Shown in pieces: positions 1 through 11,615 of a stretch of DNA of 64,000 bases. Origin of the DNA: Nageia nagi. Taxonomy: Eukaryota > Pinophyta. The position numbers and the translations under genes are program-made. The notes under the pieces were generated by a model. The model worked only from the letters and a program-made list of their open reading frames with translations, made no database searches and was not told the DNA's origin. Within the stretch, counting starts at the first letter, position 1; every line of letters starts with the position of its first letter. The DNA is taken from positions 10,230,001 to 10,294,000 of the forward strand of contig JBITNC010000002.1 of assembly GCA_050084985.1 (NCBI GenBank), given 5' to 3'.

Positions 1-749
1 CTGATAGCTCTCCCCAAGTTGATTACTGCAATGAATCCTGTGAACGCTTTTTTGTATTTGGAGTCATTTTCCTAACCCGTGACCCTGGACAACAAAGTGA
101 TCAACTTGGCCATTGTAGGTAGGAATTCCTCTCTACGGACGCTGACCAGCCTTTGGCCTTGGATGTTCTGATAGTCTTCATATAGCCATGGCTGAATGTA
201 ATCCCCAAGCTGGGCGGTGGAATCATGGAATTTCTCAGAATTTGCTAGTGTATAGTCATCCTCGTATCTCTTTTAGCCGAAGGCTGCTTTATTTCCATCA
301 GGGGAGAAGTCCATGATCACATTACCTTCTGTGTCCAAGAGGACTCTCTTGTCAAATATGCAACACTTGGCTACCTCGTACCACAAGTCAAGAAAAGATA
401 CTGCAAAAGGCATCATAGTAGCATTGAACAATCCACAGGTGTGGATAAGTGCATCTGAATGGTCCTCCTTACTAATGGAGGCAGTGGAGGCTATGGTTTG
501 GATGGGGTCAAGATTTCCCCAGTCTGTATCTCCAACGAAGATATATCTCCCCTTGAACTTGGCTTTCAAGAGCTCTGGTCTTTCCCTTTCTTGAAATTCT
601 ATTTGGCTCTCTTTCAAGATCCTGGTCATCTGATCTTTAGTCACATGTCTTTCGAAAAGCTGCCATTGAACTTTCTTGGCTTTGACTGGAGGCAACTTCA
701 CTTTGGTAGTCATCTTAGAATTCTGAAAAATGGTGCAGGAAAAAAACAA
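1..749 (-). pseudogene. Broken hypothetical coding sequence, runs off the left edge
   Basis: An open frame of 158 codons (749 to 273) starts MFFSC; a second Met at 713 (MTTKVKLPP) is an equally good start. The frame continues past a TAA at 273-275 with protein-like sequence (KRYEDDYTLANSEKF, then WLYEDYQNIQGQRL), meets another stop near 77, and still reads sensibly to the edge. That points to one longer gene with at least two nonsense mutations. I see no reverse transcriptase, integrase, zinc knuckle, signal peptide or membrane segment. The N-terminus is Lys-rich. I do not recognise the family. Its position beside hairpin repeats resembling those inside element H suggests a coding part of a related non-autonomous retroelement, but this is inference. 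Confidence 0.4.
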
Positions 750-1739
750 AAACAGCTGGAAGTGCCTTAAGAATGCAGCCAGAAGGAGCCAAATGTTCTC
801 TTCTCAACTCTTGGTGTCTCACACACTTAGCCGATTTCAGCTTGTAACCGTAGTCGCACAATTTGAGATGAGTCTTTTTTCACTTCCTAAAAACAAGGGT
901 CCACCAAATCGCACTTCGAGATTTCTCGAACGCACTTTGGCCGACCCGGAGCAACTCCAAATACTCCGGATGGGCCAGAGCGGATCGAACCACCCCCCTT
1001 GCCATCCGGAGCGGCAAAAAAAAATTTACCCAACATTTTTAGAGCCAAAGGATTTGACTTAGATTCTTAGAGGCTAGAGCCATAGTTTGATAGTATTGAT
1101 ACTTGATAGTTATGGTTTTGTTATTTTGAGCCTTTGGCATTTTGCTACTATGGCATTATGACTCATTTTGATATAATGACATTATGTACCAGTGATTCAG
1201 ACTTGTTTGTCACTTAATGACATTATGGCTCGCTTTGATTTCTCGTTTCTAGTTTCTACCTTTCAGATTCATACTTGATTATGTTTTGTAATTTAAATTC
1301 ATATTTGATATATAGTTGAATGTTGATAGTAAAAATGAATTAGAAACAATGAACAAGAAAAAATTTAAAAATCTAAAGATCCTAGGGATTTTTTACTAGC
1401 CGCTTCGCCTGCCGAATCGGAGCCACTATCTAAAAATGACCCTCCGTCGCTTTGGACTTCTGAAGCACGCTCCGCTGCTCCTGACTCACCGTGGAACCTT
1501 GCCTGAAAAGTATGCGACTAGGTCCTAGGTCACTTGGTCAATTCCAGAGCATCATTCCTTCACATCACACCTAGGCACATGGATCTGGATGAATGCAAAA
1601 GCATGTACTTGAAATGATGCGACTAGGGATCTGAATGTAAATCTGAAATGAAGCAATGAAAATGACTCTAAGGAGTGGCTTAGTACTTAGTCTTCCGGGA
1701 TGCCACGTGTCACCTTCTAGTTGGCTGAAATGGAGGTCA
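750..1739. other. Noncoding stretch, nothing recognised
   Basis: No coding region supported. It includes a GC-richer patch (about 890-1030) with repeated CGGA/CCGGAG words and a patch at about 1130-1240 where 'ggcattatgactc/gacattatg' recurs three times. I cannot assign either to an element. Confidence 0.3.
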
Positions 1740-2860
1740 AATGATGGGATGAGGTAGAGGGCGCATGGTTTAAGATGAGGGGAAAAGCATGTGCCAAAAT
1801 GCATGCGCCTAAGGAAAAGGGACTTAGTCAATTTTCATGTCAGTTTGAAGCTCTGGTTTCATGGTCACACCCTTTGAGATGGGTGCAAAAGCATGCACCT
1901 TAAAGCATGTGCCTGGCCTTCTCTTCCTTAATTCCAATACTTATTCAATTTTACCCTCGGGCCAAGACATTTGGGACTGGGCGCATGGTTTGAGAGGATT
2001 GCTTTTTCATGTTCCTAGAAAGGTGCAACTGAACTATGGCACACCTCCCGAGACCAAAAATTCCAAAAAAGTAATGAAAATGATCCAAAAATGCACTTTG
2101 AAATAGGGCGCACATTTTAGGGGATGTGCTTTTTCTCCTTAGCTCCACGCAATGCTCCAAACAACCAAACAGAATGACTAAGGCTGACCTTTCCTTTTAT
2201 AGCCTTCTCAGGCGGGACAGGTGTCATCTTGTGATTGGTGCCTGAGGGATCAAATGCATGTAGTTACACTTGTCAGCGTCCAGGCCCAACACTTAGCCAA
2301 ATTTTAGCACTCGAACTTGGTCGTTTTGCATGTCCCTCAAAACATGCGACTAGCTATTTTAGGACTTTTCTTCAAAAAAGGGCTAAGTATAGGACCTCTT
2401 CTACATTGGTCGCACCATTTTGGGGACATGCAAACATTCCTGCAATGATAAGTGACTCCGAAAATATTCGAAGTATGGGACATCCACCTCCTCGGTCGCA
2501 CCATTTTGGGGACATTCAAAAGCATGTCTCTAAAACATGCGACTTGCTCTTTTTCCTTGCAAGCTAGATGACTTCAAAAATATTCTAAATATGAAACCTC
2601 TCAGCCTTGGTTGCACCATTTTGGGGACATGCAAAAGCATGCGACTAGTTGGGAAAACATGTTTTCTCGATAATTTGACCAAAATGATTCCAGCATGAAG
2701 ATGCAATGAAAGGGGATAGATTTTGCAACATGAGGGACCTAGAAATGCAATTTTAAAGGCCAAAATGCAAGTGTAAGCAGAAAATGCAGTATGAGGTTGG
2801 TCGCACAATTTAGGGGACATGCAAAAGCATGTCCCTCAAAACATGCGACTAAGGAAATAT
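1740..2860. repeat. Array of near-palindromic (hairpin) units, left array
   Basis: Degenerate units of about 50 bp recur at uneven spacing. The clearest are at 1863-1913, 2495-2543 and 2800-2849; partial copies lie near 1761-1796, 2106-2130, 2310-2352, 2407-2432 and 2611-2648. Each full unit reads GTCGCAc..att..GGGGACATGC, then aaaa, then GCATGTCCCtcaaaaCATGCGAC, so the two halves are near-perfect reverse complements. A transcript would fold into a stem of about 22 bp with a short A loop. Some copies keep only one half. A similar array with the same outer arms but another inner stem lies inside element H. Confidence 0.65.
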
Positions 2861-3369
2861 GCAATAATTTTGACTGAATTTGATTGTGTGAGTGCAGATT
2901 TTACATGTTTCTAGTGACTAGACCATGATACGTGCATTCCTTTAGGACAACGCTCCTTCCATGCATTTATGTTTGATTTTACAAGGGTCCTCAAAATGCA
3001 AAATTTTGGGGGGTGTTGTGCAAGCGCAACAGGCCTAAAATATAAATCAATATAGATCCATGGATGTGTGGGAAGTTGTTTGGGGCAAAATGACATAAAG
3101 AAAAATTACACTATAAAAATGTAGACGCAAGAAAGATTCATGACAAAGCAAAGATCAAAGAAAGAATATCCATGGTAAATCAAGAATCAAGTGTAGATTG
3201 AGCTAAAGAAGTTTGCTCCATATACTGAAGGATAGTTTGCTCTTCTGAATATGACTAGTACATGAACCTTCCCGCACATTTCACAAATATATTTGAGGTT
3301 ATAAGTGTCAAGCCGTTGACAGAACATAGGCTAAATTCGAATATTATTTTGTAAAAGATTAATACTTAA
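2861..3369. other. Noncoding stretch between hairpin array and copia remnant
   Basis: No coding region supported. The phrase at about 2990-3035 (attttgggGGGTGTTGTG..CAACAG) closely resembles the sequence at about 25150-25190 that follows the hairpin array in element H. This suggests that 1-3100 belongs to an element related to H. The 3' LTR of copia D would be expected around here but I could not recognise it. Confidence 0.35.
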
Positions 3370-3821
3370 TACCTTCAACCAAGAACAATGTAGTTACATA
3401 AAACGAGAAAGGATTCCAACCACAAATGAAATATTTGATCTAGTTGTGGTTAGATAAATGAGACTTTCTACAAGCTGTTAATACTTTGTAGCATCCTCAA
3501 ATTGGTTCCCTTCAATTGATTTCAACTTCAATTTTTATTCCATTGGAGTAGATAGAGGTTTACAATCTTCCATGACAAATCTATTCAACAATTCTCGAAT
3601 GTACTTTCTTCGGGGAAATGAATATGTACCTTGATGTTTGATTCACTTCAACACCCAATTAGTAGTGAAGATGCCCCATATTTGTCATTTCAAAACCTTT
3701 CTTCAATCTTATTTTACAGATGCAATGTATCCTTCATTATTCCATGTTATCAAAAGATCGTCTATATACACCACAATATATACAATACTCTTGTCAACTT
3801 GCTTAAAAAACAATGTTGCAT
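3370..3821 (-). pseudogene. Copia D reverse transcriptase, C-terminal part
   Basis: The minus frame near 3740-3816 reads NATLFFKQVDKSIVYIVVYIDDLLIT, in which YIDD is the catalytic RT motif of copia elements. Further left, another frame gives YKVLTACRKSHLS, matching the usual YRSLVGSLIYLT connection region before RNase H. Stops and frame changes break the rest. The right border is the 5-bp duplication at 3817-3821 made when E inserted. Confidence 0.75.
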
Positions 3822-4026
3822 TGATGAGGACAATTAAGATTAGTATTAAGTTAATTAACAGTTCGCTCCACCACCTCACAGATAAGCACTCCATAAATGC
3901 CCTACTTGTGGTATTACTTTGCCCACGGTTTTTGCCCATGGTACTGTACATTGTTTTACCTATTTAAAGGCCCTTCGTTTCAATACAAATCAATCAATTT
4001 TTGTATTTGATCGCCAACCCATATTA
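3822..4026 (+). repeat. 5' LTR of E
   Basis: 205 bp, equal in length to the 3' copy with scattered substitutions. It contains a TATA-like TATTTAAA at about 3960-3967, the likely U3 promoter, about 60 bp before the LTR end. Confidence 0.9.
3960..3967 (+). promoter_or_regulatory. TATA-like box in LTR of E
   Basis: TATTTAAA, preserved in the 3' LTR as well (about 13322-13329). Position and sequence fit a retroelement U3 core promoter; activity is inferred only. Confidence 0.4.
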
Positions 4027-4027
4027 G

Positions 4028-4045
4028 TGGTATCAGAGCCAGTGC
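4028..4045 (+). other. Primer-binding site of E
   Basis: TGGTATCAGAGCCAGTGC begins two bases after the 5' LTR. TGGTATCAGAGC is the standard complement of the 3' end of plant initiator-Met tRNA. Confidence 0.9.
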
Positions 4046-5850
4046 AACTCTATAACCTACTCTAAAATCTGTAAAATTTATTTGCAGATTTGAGAGGGCA
4101 ATGGCTCCCAACCAATCTCCCCTCGCCCCTCCATTTCTTCCACTTCAATTTTGTTGACTTTTACTTTGGTGGTCTGAAATGCAAGCATCTTCTCTATGTT
4201 TCCGCCTTTTACATACATGTCTGTGGGCATTCACAACCTTTCCACCCCAGATTTGTTGTGGCATCTATGTTTGCAGAGCTTGTGTCCTCTGCAATTGATG
4301 AGCCTACAAGGTACTCATGCTTCTTTTCAGATCTGCCAACAGATCTACTCATGGATAGATTTCGTGGACAGAGGTGTCTCCAAGGAACAAATCATAGATC
4401 GTAGAGCGTTGTCAACATAGCCTCGTTGATGGAATCACATGAGTCACATTCACTTGTAGAATCTTTGGAGTTTTGTACTCCTTTCCCCTTCATAGCGCAC
4501 TCCTTTTGTTGCAACAATTTTGGATAGGCATTCCTCGTCGCTTAGGCAACACACGATCTCAACCTCTTCATGTGGGGATCTTGGTATATTGCATGGACCC
4601 TTTAGTGCTTCGTACAGCCACGGTTTTAATTGTGTCACCCCTTCTCAACAACATAGTTTTCTACAACCGATCTTGGCCTCCACAATGCTTGGCATAGTCC
4701 TCTCGCAGCTCACGGACATCCTACGAATGGCCATTGTGGCCCCCTTCATGGTAGCCATACTTATCTTCATTATGGCGCCCTTCCTACTTAATGCATCATC
4801 ATTCTTCCTCTCTTGCAGTTTGCGTTCCTCTTGGTGGCATGTCTTTGCCCCTTCTCAGCTTGTGGGCGTATTTGGGTATCTTGCTTCATATTGATGCCAC
4901 CCCCTTGTTCTTGTTCACTACAAGATCTGCACTCATCATAGTCAACTTTCCAACTTAGCTCTTCATCCTTCATCCATTTTGTGGCTTCCTTGAATCACAT
5001 GGATCCTTTTATCACCTGCTTTGGAGTAAGTAACATGGAGACTAACAAGCAATCATACCTGCCAGCATAGTTCCTAATTGGCAATTGCATTCGGGTTGTT
5101 CAACATGCCTCCTAGAACCATTAGTCACCCTTCAACCTAGTTGGTCTATTCTCCCGACTTCTTCCCGATAAGGTGCCTGTGCATGACAACTCATTGTCTT
5201 TGTAGTTGCGTGGACCAATTCATCATGGTTGGTTTTCTCGTGCATCAACATTGGTGACGCTACTCATTGTTGACACGTGCCCTTATGCCTCGTCAACCTC
5301 CACACAAACCACATCGACCTACATATTATTCCCATGACTCACATGCTAACGACATGGGACCCTATTGCGAACTTGGCAATCCATTTGATGCTGACATAGC
5401 AAGCATCGTTGGCATCCAGTTCATTGACATTGAGTTCCTTCAATTCGGTGGGACCCACTTATGTTGACTTGGCATGCTTTGTTGACATGTCCTACATCTA
5501 TTCTTGTCCATTCAACATTTAATTTGGGCAAATTTGATTCTTGAAGAAGTTGCTATCATAACTTCTTCCTCTGACCTCTGTTTGGTGTGCCATCTATTTC
5601 ATTGGCCTCGTCACTTTAAGAGCTTTGAAACAAATGGTTGCATGACATAGTTTGCCTCTTTCTGCTTTGTGTGAACGTCATTCTTTCACAAACAGTCTTA
5701 TTCATTAAATATTTTTAATTAATGAATTTTTTTAATAAAGTTGTAATTTTCACTTTCGACCTCCGTTTTGCGAACCGTTCAAAGCATTGGGTTTGGGATT
5801 TCAAGCTCTTCCTTCTACCACAATTTTTTCATCAAAGAAAATTTTGTGCC
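4046..5850 (+). other. Internal region of E, left part
   Basis: Pyrimidine-rich sequence. A start codon at 4100 (ATGGCTCCC) opens only a short frame, and the frames at 4090-4404 and 4520-4894 do not resemble any retroelement protein. A captured host fragment is possible but nothing is recognisable. It ends at the CTAAG duplication (5851-5855) of F. Confidence 0.5.
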
Positions 5851-5855
5851 CTAAG

Positions 5856-6989
5856 TGATCCATAAACCATAAGATTAAAAATTTCAATTTAATCTCTTCA
5901 AATGAATCAATTCACACTTAAAACAATTAAGTGCTTGTAAAGGAAAATCAGGAATAAACTTGTAAACACAGAGAAGAGAAAAGCATTCACCATAGAAGAG
6001 ACAAGCAAAATTTATCCTGGTTCACCCAATGTGGGCTACATCCAGCTCAAAAGCTCTCTACTATCAATGGGTGGAATCACTTTACAAGGTCTCCAAGGTC
6101 CTTCAAAACCTCCTCTCACATTCACAACACACTCCCAGCTCTGAAAATCACAACAAAACTGAAAACACTTCCCGAAATCCTCCTTCCTTTCTTTTCCTGT
6201 ACAATTTGCTCCTCTTTTATACAATTTTTGAAGCTAAAATTGGAGAGAATTACAACTAGGAAATTGGATAAAAAATACATTTTCAGATACCCATTAACCT
6301 CCTTGATCTTCCTATCAAATTTGGGCTCAAATGGTTGCAAAAATCTACCAAAAACGAGCTCTAAAATTGAAAAACACGCTCTCTAGACTGTTTTCAAGCT
6401 TACAGGATTAATCAGCCCAAAAATAGGACCTTAGGCGAATCAAAAATCGCCAAAAACCTTAGAAAAATGCAAAAATACGTTAAAATACTCCAAAAACAGA
6501 CGGGTGCGTTGTGGTGCTGACACGTGGCAGGCGGTCAGGTGGTCAAACGATCAGCAGGCGGCTTGCATGGCGGTTTAGCTGACTGGGCGATCACGTTGGC
6601 GATTTGGTCGTAGGTCGCGGCTAGTCGGCAGGTCGCGCAGGTGTACACGCAGGCGGACGTGGTCAAACAGTCAAGCAGCCTACGTGGTCTGGACGTGGCA
6701 GGCGGTCAGACGCGGGGGTCCATGGTGGCAGTTAGACGGTCAACCCGCCCTATCATCTCCACGCAGTCCTAGTCACCTACGTGGCCTCCACGGTGGCGGG
6801 TGGGTCCTGCCATATTTGATTTTTTTTTTTTTTCAAAAATACACAAACTGGACTTAATGCCATAACTTCCACATACGGACTTGGATTCTCGATCCGAAAG
6901 AAGCGTCGGAAAGCTGAAGATAAGACGATCACAATGAACACATTGAAATGGAGATTACTGAATGTTGAAGGGATCCAAATTTTGGATCA
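5856..6989 (-). repeat. 3' LTR of F (left copy)
   Basis: 1134 bp, pairs with 11616-12737. A GC-rich block (about 6500-6790) with recurring GGTCAa/CGGTCAG words stands out from the AT-rich remainder. A poly-T run follows at about 6822-6834. Confidence 0.95.
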
Positions 6990-7004
6990 TTCCTCCCCAC
7001 TGAG
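6990..7004 (-). other. Polypurine tract of F
   Basis: Reverse complement of ttcctccccac is GTGGGGAGGAA, immediately preceding the LTR start TGATCC on the minus strand. This is the expected plus-strand priming site. Confidence 0.8.
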
Positions 7005-7029
7005 AGAGAGCTTTTGTCCCCAAAAGCAT

Positions 7030-8940
7030 TTAGGATGATGGAATGAGGTGAGGGTAGAGCTCCCTCACCCGATCAACTACATAACACTTGGCCTTGTGTG
7101 GATGTTGGCCCTTCACTCCAATACGCCACACCTTATGTATGCCACTACGAGATGATCGTTGCTTCTTTTCCAATACTGCATCCTCAATCAACACATTCAT
7201 GTGCTCAGGGGCTAAATCCTCAACTGACGGTAACATAACATTTGTATCTTCTGCAACTAAGGCTGGTTCATACAACTTAAAGTTCTCAACATTACTAACG
7301 GAATACATTTGCATATAGGGTGGTAAGTCTAACCGAAATGCATTGTCCCCAACTTGATCAACAATGGTAAATAGACCATACCTTCTTGGTTTCAACTTCC
7401 TTCCCTCACCATGCTGTCTCTCCTTGCTGAGATGAAGCCATACCTGATCCCCAACCTGAAATTTATGATCCACACGATGACGATCATGCCTCTCCTTATA
7501 CTTGGCCTGACTCTTCTCCAACTGTTCTTTGACCTTCTGATGAATCAATCCGATCCTCTCAATAAAATTCTTTGCCCTCTCCTCCTCATTATGAAGAACT
7601 ATATCTTCATCACTTGTTGAAGCAAAAGCCATATCAAAAGGTGATTTTGGCAAATAACCAAAACAAGTCTCAAAAGGTGATTTGTTAGTAGAAAAATGTA
7701 AAGCCCAATTATATGCATGCTGTATATAGTTCAAATGTTCATCCCAAGTCTTAGGATGCTTACCACAATAACCCCGTAATAGGTGTACCACTGTCCTGTT
7801 TACCACCTCTGTTTGACCATCTGTCTGTAGATGAAAAGTTGTACTCCTCTTTAACTTAGTGTCCATCCTTTCCCACAAAGAAGTCCAAAATTTTCCAAGA
7901 AACCTGGAATCCCTGTCAGAAATTATTGAAGTAGGAAGACCGAAATGTACCCACACATAAGTAAAGAAAAGATTAGCAGCCTCTTGACCTGTCACAGTCT
8001 TTTTACATGGAATTAGAATACACATCTTACTAAATCTATCCACAACCACATATAAATAATCATGACCTCTTTTAGACATAGGTAAACCTCCAACAAAATC
8101 CATAGAAATACTCTCCCATGGTCGTGTAGGAATGGACAATGGCATATAAAGACCAAATTTCCTGTTATTGGGTTTGCTTACATTGCATAACATACAACCT
8201 CTGATATATTTGGATACATTTTCTTGCATTTTAGGCCAATAACAATACCTTTGTAGATTAGCAAGAGTTTTCCCAACACCAAAGTGCCCTGAAATACGAG
8301 AAGTATGAGCTTCCCTACTCAAATCATTCCTCTCACCATTAGGAATACAAAGTTTGCCCAAATGAAAAAGTAATCCATCATGCAAATGAAAGTCATGATT
8401 TCCAACCTCATTACCAAGGCTCAATCTATGATAGATATTTTGGAAATCAGGATCAACCACATATTGTTCTTTATACCCGTCATGCATTAAAGAACTATTT
8501 TGCAGAATCACAACACTAGCAACTATTGGAGGTCTAGACAACATATTAGCAATTTTATTTTGAGTACCCTTCTTATACTTAATCACCAAATGAAATTGTT
8601 GCAAAAATCCCATCCAACGAAAGTGCCTAGATTGTTGAAACTTAGATTGTGACTGAAGATATTGCAAGGGTTGATGGTCTGTATGAATTATTATCTCTTT
8701 ACCTACCAAATAGTGCTTCCATTTTTTAACACTTTGAACTAATGCATACAACTCTTTGTCATATGTGGGATAGTTTCTTACCGCACCGGTAAACATTTCC
8801 GAGTGATAGCAAACCGGATGTTTTTCCTGCAATAAAACTGCACCCATAGCATAGTCACTAGCATCAGTCTCAATTTCAAAAGATTTTTGAAGATTAGGCA
8901 AAGCAAGTACTGAAGCATGACTGATTTTCTTTTTAAGCAA
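7030..8940 (-). pseudogene. F pol: RNase H and integrase (636-codon open frame)
   Basis: The frame begins in the RT/RNase H connection. RNase H residues are visible at about 22-106 (FEIETDASDYAMGAVL, TYDKELYALV, IIHTDHQPL). The integrase HHCC zinc finger lies at about 211-250 (HTSRISGHFG, CMLCNVSK). The catalytic core carries D (SMDFVGGLP, about 279), D (ISDRDSRF, about 340) and E (DGQTEVVNR, about 375). The C-terminal 70 residues include GDQVWLH and a tail (KVWRIGVKGQ..KAKCYVVDRV) that could be a degenerate chromodomain. This long frame is intact, but it is out of frame with the RT segment upstream, so the polyprotein is broken near 8941-9085. Confidence 0.9.
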
Positions 8941-9085
8941 GTCAAAAGCATGTTCTTTCCCTCCCCACTAAAATCCATGACTCTTTCCTGTAATTGCATG
9001 AAGTGGAGAAGCCATGTAAGAAAAGTTAGCAATAAACTTGCGTAAATACTATACTGCCCCAAGAAAACTCCTAGTCTCTGTCACA

Positions 9086-9850
9086 TTAGTGGGAGTAGGC
9101 CATTTCAAACACAGCCTCAATTTTTGCAACATCTATCCTCAATTGACCTTCACCTACAATGTGGCCAAGATAGATTAAACTCTTCCTGACAAACTCACAC
9201 TTAGACATTTTCAAATAGAATTTTGCTTCCCTTAAAACTTCAAACACTTTACGAATATGTACCACATGATCATTCCAATTATCACTATAAATGAAAATAT
9301 CATTAAGGTACACAATAACAAAATCATCAATGAAAGGCCTTAAAACCTCATTCATTACATGCATGAAAGTAGCAGGAGCATTGCATAATCCAAACGGTAA
9401 AACCAACCATTCAAACAATCCTTGCCTAGTTTTAAAAGCAGTCTTCCACACATCCTCTTCTTTAACTCGTATTTGATGATAACCACTTCTTAGATCTAAT
9501 TTTGTGAAAAACCTAGCTTTTTGTAATTGATCCATTAAATCATCAATACGTGGCAAAAGATATCGATTTTTAACCGTGATCTTATTTAGTGCCCTGTAAT
9601 CAACACACATATGCCAAGTTCCATCTTTCTTTGGAATTATAACAATAGGAGATCCACATGGTGATGTGCTAGGTCTAATGACTCCTTGATCTAACAATTC
9701 CTTGACTTGTTTTCTTAATTTCTTCAATTTCCAAAGCAGAATTTCTATATAAGCCAATATTAGGAAGTGCAACATCAGGATGTAATTGAATCTCATGTTG
9801 TATATCTCTTTTAGGTGGAAGTTCTTTAGGTACTTGAAATAAATCTTCAA
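9086..9850 (-). pseudogene. F pol: reverse transcriptase with altered YxDD box
   Basis: From about residue 45 this is a clear gypsy RT: VKELLDQGVIRPSTSPCGSP, KKDGTWHMCVDYRALN, FFTKLDLRSGYHQIR, LPFGLCNAPATFMHVMNEVL. The active-site box reads VYLNDIFIYS instead of the usual YLDD; the changed codon is 9302-9304 (AAT on the minus strand). In this family that Asp binds catalytic metal, so the enzyme should be inactive. The segment runs from the gypsy linker into the thumb (IYLGHIVGEGQLRID). A frame change separates it from the RNase H segment. Confidence 0.9.
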
Positions 9851-10250
9851 ATTCAGAAATTACCTTTTTTACTTCTTCTTTGTATTGTGGTTCACAATCT
9901 TCAAGTGCTTTTATGATTTCCACTTCATCTTGAGATTTCACCATTGCAAGTATAAACATTTGTCCATTATGGATTAGTCTCTTTGCTTGTCCTGCAGTAA
10001 TCAAAGAAATATCCTTTTTCTTGCTTTGATGAGCACTAACCATGTATTCAATTCCATCTTAAATGAGTCTATATTTGTTTTCCTTTCTATAAAATAAAGC
10101 ATCTCTTTCCCATAGATAAGGACTACCAAGCACAATCCCACAAATATCCAAAGGAACAACATCAAGTAAAACTTCATGAATGTAATCCCTGTTAATCTCA
10201 AATTGCAACTTGCATTGTTGTGTTACCTTTAACTTTGAATTTTTATTAAC
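9675..10250 (-). pseudogene. F pol: protease-RT linker
   Basis: The 122-codon frame 10043-9675 contains FEDLFQVPKELPPKRDIQHEIQL and DVALPNIGLYR, the conserved linker upstream of gypsy RT. It overlaps the RT frame in another phase, so a frameshift lies at about 9750. The region 10044-10250 joins to the protease in yet another frame. Confidence 0.8.
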
Positions 10251-10760
10251 TCATCCCAATGGATATGGGTTTGGATGGGGTTGAGTAGTGAGTGCAAGTG
10301 ATTTGACATACTTTTCTGCAATTAAATTAGCTTGAGATCCAAAATCAAACAATGTATCAATCCTAGTCTTCTTAGCTTGCACCTTGATGTGAAAAAGTTC
10401 AATTTTCTTCTTTTTATCATCTTCATTAGGTGTATTATGCAAAACCATACATGCCATTTTATCATCTACATCTGAACCATCCTCAATTTCCTTAGTAACA
10501 GTATTTGTTTGCTTTCTTTGACCTTTAGGTTTAGGGCGTAATTCAGGATGCAATTTCCAACATTTAGCCTCTAAATGACCTTTTTGACAATGTGCACATA
10601 CATCTTTAGACTTCTCTTTTTGTGTAGTAAACATAGTTTTCTTTTTCCCCTTTCCTTTGTTCTTTTCAGAATCATTATTACTATTCTTATTGGAAGCATT
10701 TTTCTTTTTACCATCCTTAACAAATTTCCCCTTTCTTCTAAGTGAATGGCTTGTACACAA
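10251..10760 (-). pseudogene. F gag zinc knuckle and protease start
   Basis: The frame shows a Lys-rich stretch and the knuckle CAHCQKGHLEAKCWKLHPE (CX2CX3HX4C pattern), which binds RNA in gag nucleocapsid. An acidic linker follows, then protease start RIDTLFDFGSQANLIAEKYV. The usual aspartic protease motif is D-(S/T)-G; here DFGS replaces it, so the protease active site looks altered. Confidence 0.85.
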
Positions 10761-11569
10761 ACTTTATCCAAATCATTTGGATCAAACATCAAAATTGTAT
10801 GCCTTAAATAATTATGCAAACCACCAATATACTTAAAAAGAGTATCTTGGGAATCAAGAGGAATACCTAGCATTGTAGCTCTTCTTCGGAATTCCGTAAT
10901 GTACTCTTGCACACTTTGCCCTTTGCCTTGATGGAAAGTTTGTCATTCAATGATTGCCTTTTGCCGATAACCCAAAGGATAAAATTGATTTCTAAGCAAT
11001 TGTACAAAATGGGTCCAAGAAGCATTACAAGCTTGAATAGATTCATTCTTGCTTTGTAAACAACTTTCCCACCAAACAAGTGCATTACCACTCATTTTAA
11101 GAGTTGCTAATTGGATTTTATCCTCATCTCTTACAATTCTTTGAATTCTACAATATAATTCAATTTGTTTAATCCAATGGTCTAACTTTTCAGCATTCAC
11201 TTCTCCAATAAAAGTAGGCAAATCAAATTTAACTTCCAATTTCAAAGGAGAACTTTGAAAAACACTATATGTAACATCATTGTCAATTTTATTACATTCA
11301 CTAGTTTCACCTTCATTTTTCTTGTATTGTTGTTCTTGAAAGTGTTGGAATTGTAGAGACATCTTTTGGAACATTGTGGCAAGATCAGCAATTTGCTTTT
11401 CCACATTAGACCCTCCTTCATTGGCCATGGCTTCAAGCTCTCTTTGCTTCTTTAGCCAAACTCTAGAACCAATTTCTGGATCCTCCTCCACAATCTCTCC
11501 TTCTCCTTTCTTGCTTTGTGATCTGGTATACATGCAAAAACACTTTCCAAACACCAACAACAATCTCAC
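10571..11569 (-). pseudogene. F gag (capsid region), frameshifted
   Basis: Two frames (11569-10943 and 10912-10571) together give a gypsy gag. There is a charged N-terminus with EEDPEIGSRVWLKKQRELEAMA, then capsid words KLDHWIKQIELYCRIQ, ALVWWESCLQSK and FVQLLRNQFYPLGY, then MQEYITEFRRRATMLGIPLDS. A frameshift at about 10915-10940 separates them. The ATG at 11569 lies about 47 bp inside the right LTR border and just downstream of the primer site, as expected for gag. Confidence 0.85.
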
Positions 11570-11596
11570 AAATAGAGGTTATCCCAATGATTTCAA

Positions 11597-11613
11597 CTTG
11601 CTCTGATACCAAA
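11597..11613 (-). other. Primer-binding site of F
   Basis: The minus strand reads TTGGTATCAGAGCAAG two bases after the right LTR, complementary to the 3' end of initiator-Met tRNA (TGGTATCAGAGC core). Confidence 0.9.
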
Positions 11614-11615
11614 CT

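Noticed and set aside
6500-6790. GC-rich block in the F LTR as a captured gene or CpG-island promoter
   Set aside because: It is present in both LTRs and made of short GGTCA-type words without a coding frame.
7088-7318. Plus-strand open frames over the F pol gene
   Set aside because: They are shadows of the 636-codon minus-strand RNase H/integrase frame.
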